From positions 1 through 10,042 of the forward strand of contig CALGAG010000050.1 in NCBI GenBank assembly GCA_937951995.1: a stretch of DNA of 10,042 nt, in the 5' to 3' direction. Within the stretch, counting starts at the first letter, position 1; every line of letters begins with the position of its first letter. Shown one piece after another: positions 6,911 through 10,042 of the stretch. Position numbers and translations under genes: made by a program. Below the pieces are notes generated by a model, which saw only the letters and a program-made list of their open reading frames with translations, did no database searches and had not been told where the DNA came from. Origin of the DNA: an uncultured Bacillota bacterium (GTDB taxonomy: Bacteria > Bacillota > Clostridia > Tissierellales > Tissierellaceae).

Positions 6911-7972
6911 ATGACAAAAGTTCTCATGAAAGGGAATGAAGCAGTAGGAGCAGCTGCAATTGCAGCCGGATGCCATTATTTCTTTGGATATCCAATCACT
7001 CCTCAAAGTGAAGTCCCTGAATATATGTCTAGAGAGTTACCAAAGGTAGGAGGGGCCTATGTACAGGCCGAATCAGAAGTGGCGGCAATCAACATGGTAT
7101 ATGGTGCTGCAGGTTCAGGAGCAAGAGTTATGACATCATCATCAAGCCCTGGAATTGCACTGAAGCAGGAAGGTATTTCATATTGTGCGGGAGCGGAGCT
7201 TCCATGCGTAATCGTTGATATGATGAGGGGTGGACCAGGACTTGGTACAATCCAACCAGCTCAGGGAGATTACTTCCTTGCAACCAGAGGCGGAGGAAAT
7301 GGAGACTACAGACTGATAGTATTGGCACCGGCAGATGTTCAGGAATTGGTGGACCTTGTAATGGAGGGCTTTGACCTTGCAGACCTTTACAGAACACCTG
7401 TAATGATCCTTGGCGATGGAATGATTGGCCAGATGATGGAGCCTGTGGAGTTTAACTATAAGCCAAGAGCTGACCTTCCTGAAAAGGACTGGGCAACAAA
7501 AGGAAAGGGAAAGGGAAAGCAGAGAAACGTAATCAACTCACTTTACCTTCAGGCAGAGGAGCTTGAGAAGCACAACCACAAGCTTCAGGCAAAATATGCA
7601 AAAATCAGGGAGAATGAGAAGAAGGTAGAAGAATATAATGTTGAGGGTGCGGATATAGTAATTACAGCTTACGGTACAACATCCCGTATCGCCAAAACTG
7701 CCATAGCAAAGCTTGAGAAGGAAGGCTACAAGGTTGGCATGATTAGACCAATAAGCCTCTATCCATTCCCAAATGAAGCATTCGAGAGAATTGGAGACGA
7801 TTGTAAAGGAGTACTTACTGTTGAGATGAGTACAGGACAGATGATAGATGATGTTAAGATTTCACTGCAGGGAAGAATTCCAACATACTTCCATGGTCGT
7901 TCAGGTGGAATGGTTCCTGAGCCTGAGGAAATTGTTGAAAAGGTTAAGGAAATTCTTGGAGGTGACAAATAA
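6911..7972 (+). CDS. vorB: 2-oxoacid:ferredoxin oxidoreductase alpha subunit (VorB/KorA-like)
   Basis: This subunit helps bind the 2-oxoacid and thiamine diphosphate in the enzyme that makes acyl-CoA, CO2 and reduced ferredoxin. The 353-residue product has a POR_N domain with GYPITPQSE (26-34), QAESE (52-56, the glutamate that usually activates thiamine) and TSSSSPG (75-81), then a PFOR domain-II-like region with VITAYGTTSR (about 250-259) and RPISLYPFP (about 279-287). A lysine-glycine run KGKGKGK (197-203) lies in the linker between domains. Start choice: the frame is open further upstream, but ATG at 6911 has AAGGAGGGG (6896-6904) at ideal spacing and gives the normal family N terminus; extension would run into the ferredoxin gene. 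The length and motifs resemble proteins annotated VorB (3-methyl-2-oxobutanoate dehydrogenase). The alternative is a 2-oxoglutarate enzyme (KorA). The ptb/buk neighbours favour branched-chain 2-oxoacids. Confidence 0.93.
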   Translation: MTKVLMKGNEAVGAAAIAAGCHYFFGYPITPQSEVPEYMSRELPKVGGAYVQAESEVAAINMVYGAAGSGARVMTSSSSPGIALKQEGISYCAGAELPCVIVDMMRGGPGLGTIQPAQGDYFLATRGGGNGDYRLIVLAPADVQELVDLVMEGFDLADLYRTPVMILGDGMIGQMMEPVEFNYKPRADLPEKDWATKGKGKGKQRNVINSLYLQAEELEKHNHKLQAKYAKIRENEKKVEEYNVEGADIVITAYGTTSRIAKTAIAKLEKEGYKVGMIRPISLYPFPNEAFERIGDDCKGVLTVEMSTGQMIDDVKISLQGRIPTYFHGRSGGMVPEPEEIVEKVKEILGGDK

Positions 7973-8718
7973 TGGCAATTATATTTGAGAAAACAAAAGG
8001 ATTAACTGACAAACCTACCCATTATTGTCCAGGCTGTACACACGGAATAATTCACAGACTTGTTGCCGAGGTAATGGAGGAAATGGATCTTCTGGATGAA
8101 GCCATAGGTGTTGCACCTGTAGGTTGTTCAGTATTGGCATATGACTATTTCAACGTAGATATGCATGAGGCGGCTCATGGTAGAGCTCCTGCTGTAGCCA
8201 CTGGTATTAAAAGAGTTCACCCTAATAATTTCGTATTCACCTATCAGGGAGATGGTGACCTGGCTTCAATCGGTACTGCAGAAATTGTTCATGCAGCCCA
8301 CAGGGGTGAGAAGTTTACAACAATTTTCGTAAACAATGCAATATACGGCATGACTGGTGGACAAATGGCACCAACCACCCTTATTGGACAAAAGACGACA
8401 ACTTCTCCATATGGTAGGGATGAAGCCACAACAGGTAAACCAATCAAGATATCAGAGATGCTGGCTACAATCGATGGTGCAAAATTTGTTGAAAGGGTTG
8501 CAGTCAACACTCCTGCAAACATCAGAAAAGCCAAGAAAGCCATAAGGGAGGCATTCAAGGTTCAGATAGAGGGTAAGGGATTCAGTATTGTTGAGGTCCT
8601 GTCAACATGTCCGACAAACTGGGGTCTTACACCTGTTGAATCAATGAAATGGTTGGAAAAGGATATGATTCCTTACTATCCATTGGGTAACTTCAGAAAG
8701 CCAGAGGAGGTAGAATAG
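7972..8718 (+). CDS. 2-oxoacid:ferredoxin oxidoreductase beta subunit, thiamine-diphosphate-binding (KorB/VorA-like)
   Basis: The beta subunit carries the thiamine diphosphate and magnesium site where the 2-oxoacid is decarboxylated. The 248 residues show CPGCTHG (19-25), GVAPVGCS (46-53), the TPP motif GDGDLASIG (93-101) ending in FVNNAIYGMTGGQMAPTT (119-136), and SPYGRD (145-150). This matches KorB/VorA beta subunits in length and order; no ferredoxin domain is fused. Its start overlaps the alpha gene stop by one base (TAATG at 7970-7974), so translation is probably coupled and the two subunits are made in equal amounts. The C-terminal STCPTNWGLTP motif (211-221) is also typical. Substrate specificity is not readable from the sequence alone. 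Confidence 0.95.
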   Translation: MAIIFEKTKGLTDKPTHYCPGCTHGIIHRLVAEVMEEMDLLDEAIGVAPVGCSVLAYDYFNVDMHEAAHGRAPAVATGIKRVHPNNFVFTYQGDGDLASIGTAEIVHAAHRGEKFTTIFVNNAIYGMTGGQMAPTTLIGQKTTTSPYGRDEATTGKPIKISEMLATIDGAKFVERVAVNTPANIRKAKKAIREAFKVQIEGKGFSIVEVLSTCPTNWGLTPVESMKWLEKDMIPYYPLGNFRKPEEVE

Positions 8719-8720
8719 AA

Positions 8721-9278
8721 ATGGAAGAAAAATTAATAATCGCAGGATTTGGTGGACAGGGTGTAATGGCCATGGGACAGCTACTGACATATTCTGGAAT
8801 GGTAGAGGGTAGGAATGTATCATGGTTGCCGTCATACGGTCCAGAAATGCGTGGAGGTACTGCAAACTGCAACGTTACAATATCGTCAGAGCCAGTTGGA
8901 TCTCCAATAGTTGTGGAGGCGACAACAGCTGTAGTACTTAACCTTCCATCCCTTGAGAAGTTCGAGGATAGTGTGGTTCCAGGTGGAAACCTTATGATCA
9001 ATTCATCTCTTATAGCTAAAAAGTCTAAAAGAGATGATATAGACGTATACTATATACCAGCAAACGAAATTGCAAATGAAATAGGAAATACCAGAATAGC
9101 AAACATGGTTATGCTTGGTGCATATATAGAGATTACTGGAGCAATCAAAATTGAATCGGTGTATGAGGCCTTTGGGAAGGTATTTGGAGAAACCAAGGCT
9201 CACCTCCTTCCAATAAACAAGGATGCCCTAATGAGGGGTGCAGAGATAGCTAGAGAACAAATGAAAGTAAAGGCATAG
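8721..9278 (+). CDS. 2-oxoacid:ferredoxin oxidoreductase gamma subunit (KorC/VorC-like)
   Basis: The gamma subunit forms the POR domain that completes CoA handling and subunit contacts in the four-subunit enzyme. The 185-residue product begins with the diagnostic GFGGQGVMAMGQ (9-20) and continues with SWLPSYGPEMRGGTANC (about 34-50), both hallmarks of this family. Length is normal for a stand-alone gamma subunit. ATG at 8721 comes 2 bases after the beta gene stop, with AGAGGAGG at 8703-8710 inside the beta gene 3' end. It is the last gene of the operon; a strong hairpin follows 12 bases after its stop. Confidence 0.94.
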   Translation: MEEKLIIAGFGGQGVMAMGQLLTYSGMVEGRNVSWLPSYGPEMRGGTANCNVTISSEPVGSPIVVEATTAVVLNLPSLEKFEDSVVPGGNLMINSSLIAKKSKRDDIDVYYIPANEIANEIGNTRIANMVMLGAYIEITGAIKIESVYEAFGKVFGETKAHLLPINKDALMRGAEIAREQMKVKA

Positions 9279-9290
9279 TAGCAATAGATA

Positions 9291-9316
9291 AAGCCAGACC
9301 GCAAGGTCTGGCTTTT
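9291..9316 (+). terminator. Rho-independent terminator of the cdaA-vor operon
   Basis: A perfect 10-bp inverted repeat (AAGCCAGACC at 9291-9300 and GGTCTGGCTT at 9305-9314) closes a GCAA tetraloop and runs into TTTT at 9313-9316 on the plus strand. It lies 12 bases after the gamma subunit stop. Read on the minus strand, the same hairpin follows the DUF3343 gene stop by 3 bases, but its U-tract is poor (CTTTATCT), so it may serve both convergent operons with less efficiency on that side. Confidence 0.9.
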
Positions 9317-9317
9317 G

Positions 9318-9557
9318 TTAGCTTTGATGAAATATTTCCCTATAATCATCCTCTTGTATTTCGTACACCTTTTCAACCTCATTGTCAGCAAGTATAAGTA
9401 TATTACCATCATGACTGACTCTTGCCCCTATTCCACAGTTGGAGCTCAATGATCTGGGTACAGGCATCAACTTGCAGGAAACATTCAACCTTTCAAGCTT
9501 TCTCTGAAACTTTATTGCTCCTGAATGGGTAAAGAAAAGGATCATGTAGCTTTTCAT
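9318..9557 (-). CDS. DUF3343 protein, putative Se/S carrier-like
   Basis: A 79-residue protein with the DUF3343 pattern: an N-terminal YMILFFTHSGAIKFQRKL (about 4-21), then the LMPVPRSLSSNCGIGAR block (about 31-47) containing the conserved single cysteine (C41) and following glycine-isoleucine, and a C-terminal YEIQ segment. Pfam describes the family as putative Se/S carrier protein-like; no reaction is established. It starts 1 base after the stop of the TusA-like gene, with AGGTAGG immediately upstream on the minus strand, so it is probably translated with it. The neighbouring TusA-like and YedE genes support a role in handing a selenium or sulfur atom held on cysteine. All visible cysteine positions are ordinary Cys codons, not selenocysteine. 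Confidence 0.85.
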   Translation of the reverse strand: MKSYMILFFTHSGAIKFQRKLERLNVSCKLMPVPRSLSSNCGIGARVSHDGNILILADNEVEKVYEIQEDDYREIFHQS

Positions 9558-9558
9558 C

Positions 9559-9765
9559 CTACCTGCTTCCCTTTATCAGAATATCATCATCCTGATTCTG
9601 AAACTCCACAGAAAAGCCTTCGTGATTCAAATATCTTTCTATATTCCCCTTGGCAGTCTCGTTGTCCACAATGATCTGGACAATGCCAGGATTGCCTTTA
9701 AGTGCATTTTTTGTCATAAGCACAGGCTGTGGACAGGACATTCCTCTTGCATCAATTATATTCAT
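9559..9765 (-). CDS. TusA-family sulfurtransferase-like protein
   Basis: A 68-residue protein with the complete TusA signature near the N terminus: DARGMSCPQPVLMTK (5-19), with the sulfur-carrying cysteine at C11 in the CPxP motif. The central VQIIVDNETAKGNIERYL (about 32-49) also fits the family. TusA-type proteins relay persulfide sulfur, and those next to yedE are thought to relay selenium. The frame is open further upstream, but ATG at 9765 is chosen because AAAGGAGGAA (9771-9780) precedes it at 7 bases and the product then has the normal family N terminus; extension would overlap the yedE 3' end. It lies 13 bases after the yedE stop. Unlike the two-domain YedF protein (TusA plus DsrE-like domain), only the TusA part is present, with DUF3343 as a separate gene. 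Confidence 0.93.
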   Translation of the reverse strand: MNIIDARGMSCPQPVLMTKNALKGNPGIVQIIVDNETAKGNIERYLNHEGFSVEFQNQDDDILIKGSR

Positions 9766-9778
9766 GTATTTTCCTCCT

Positions 9779-10042
9779 TTAAGCTTCCGCACGTTTTGTG
9801 ACAAGTTCGGAATTGGAAGCTGAGATTATTGCGACTAGAACAATGCTAAGGATTACAGCAATTTGTCCATTGGCTGTAGGTCCGGCACCGCTTGAAGCAA
9901 GTCCAAAATTATGTGCAATAGCAGCCCCCGCTACCATTCCCATAACACTCACGGCTGAATCAGTGTTCCCTTCTCCTGCTAGGATAAGCTGTCTCATTGG
10001 ACATCCACCTAGTAGGACGGAACCCCATCCAGCAAGAAGCAT
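9779..10042 (-). CDS. yedE: YedE-family putative selenium transporter, C-terminal part
   Basis: The last 87 residues of an integral membrane protein whose 5' part lies beyond the right edge; the methionine at the edge is internal. Two hydrophobic segments are visible, one around the GMVAGAAIAHNFGLA stretch and one around QIAVILSIVLVAIIS, and the family motif GGCPMRQLILAGEGNTDSA is present, with a conserved cysteine in GCP that may contact the substrate. YedE/YeeE-type proteins import thiosulfate-like or selenium compounds; the subgroup with this GCPxRQ motif next to TusA-like genes is annotated as a selenium transporter from genome context. It is the upstream gene of a minus-strand operon yedE-tusA-like-DUF3343. 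Confidence 0.88.
   Translation of the reverse strand: MLLAGWGSVLLGGCPMRQLILAGEGNTDSAVSVMGMVAGAAIAHNFGLASSGAGPTANGQIAVILSIVLVAIISASNSELVTKRAEA

Noticed and set aside
7500..7525. Short AAAGGA/AAGGGA purine repeat in the alpha subunit gene
   Set aside because: It encodes a lysine-glycine linker in a region that is basic and variable in this family; too short and in frame to be a repeat element or recoding site.
9766..9804. N-terminal extension of the TusA-like protein
   Set aside because: The extra codons would translate the Shine-Dalgarno region and overlap yedE; the ATG at 9765 with AAAGGAGGAA upstream is clearly better.
9318..10042. Selenocysteine (in-frame TGA) in the selenium cluster genes
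   Set aside because: The active-site positions in YedE, the TusA-like protein and DUF3343 are ordinary Cys codons, and each frame ends in a normal stop with the expected family length.
1..10042. CRISPR arrays, tRNA/rRNA genes, insertion sequences or phage genes
   Set aside because: I found no direct-repeat arrays, tRNA-like folds, transposase motifs or terminal inverted repeats; coding density leaves almost no space for them.

Overview
The window comes from an anaerobic, amino-acid-fermenting member of the Clostridia (Firmicutes). The pointers are strong AGGAGG-type ribosome binding sites, AT-leaning codon use, oxygen-sensitive ferredoxin-dependent 2-oxoacid oxidoreductase genes, a ptb/buk acyl-phosphate module, a cdaA-cdaR pair and a selenium-related yedE cluster. 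I cannot name the genus. A Peptostreptococcaceae/Tissierellales-like organism is an inference from gene content only.

Layout. Bases 1-729 are the 3' part of a CapA-family metallophosphatase gene. After a 121-base spacer with a recognisable sigma-A-type promoter comes a tightly packed plus-strand operon of ten genes (851-9278): cdaA (diadenylate cyclase), cdaR (YbbR-domain regulator), a divergent butyrate-kinase paralogue, ptb (phosphate acyltransferase), a canonical butyrate kinase, a small SIMIBI-class P-loop NTPase of unknown role, and a four-subunit 2-oxoacid:ferredoxin oxidoreductase in the order ferredoxin-alpha-beta-gamma. The operon ends at a perfect 10-bp hairpin terminator (9291-9316). 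Facing it on the minus strand is a second operon, read from the right edge: yedE (putative selenium transporter, cut by the window edge), a TusA-family protein and a DUF3343 Se/S-carrier-like protein.

How the genes work together. The oxidoreductase would convert a 2-oxoacid (most plausibly a branched-chain one from valine, leucine or isoleucine) plus CoA to acyl-CoA, CO2 and reduced ferredoxin. Ptb would turn the acyl-CoA into acyl-phosphate, and Buk would make the free acid plus ATP. This is the oxidative, ATP-yielding arm of amino-acid (Stickland-type) fermentation in one operon. It is co-transcribed, as far as spacing shows, with the c-di-AMP synthesis pair cdaA-cdaR. The usual third member of the cdaA locus, glmM, does not follow within the window.

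The parts most worth a second look are the c-di-AMP/fermentation operon coupling, the two unequal butyrate kinases flanking ptb, the orphan NTPase between the kinase and oxidoreductase genes, and the split TusA + DUF3343 selenium cluster.
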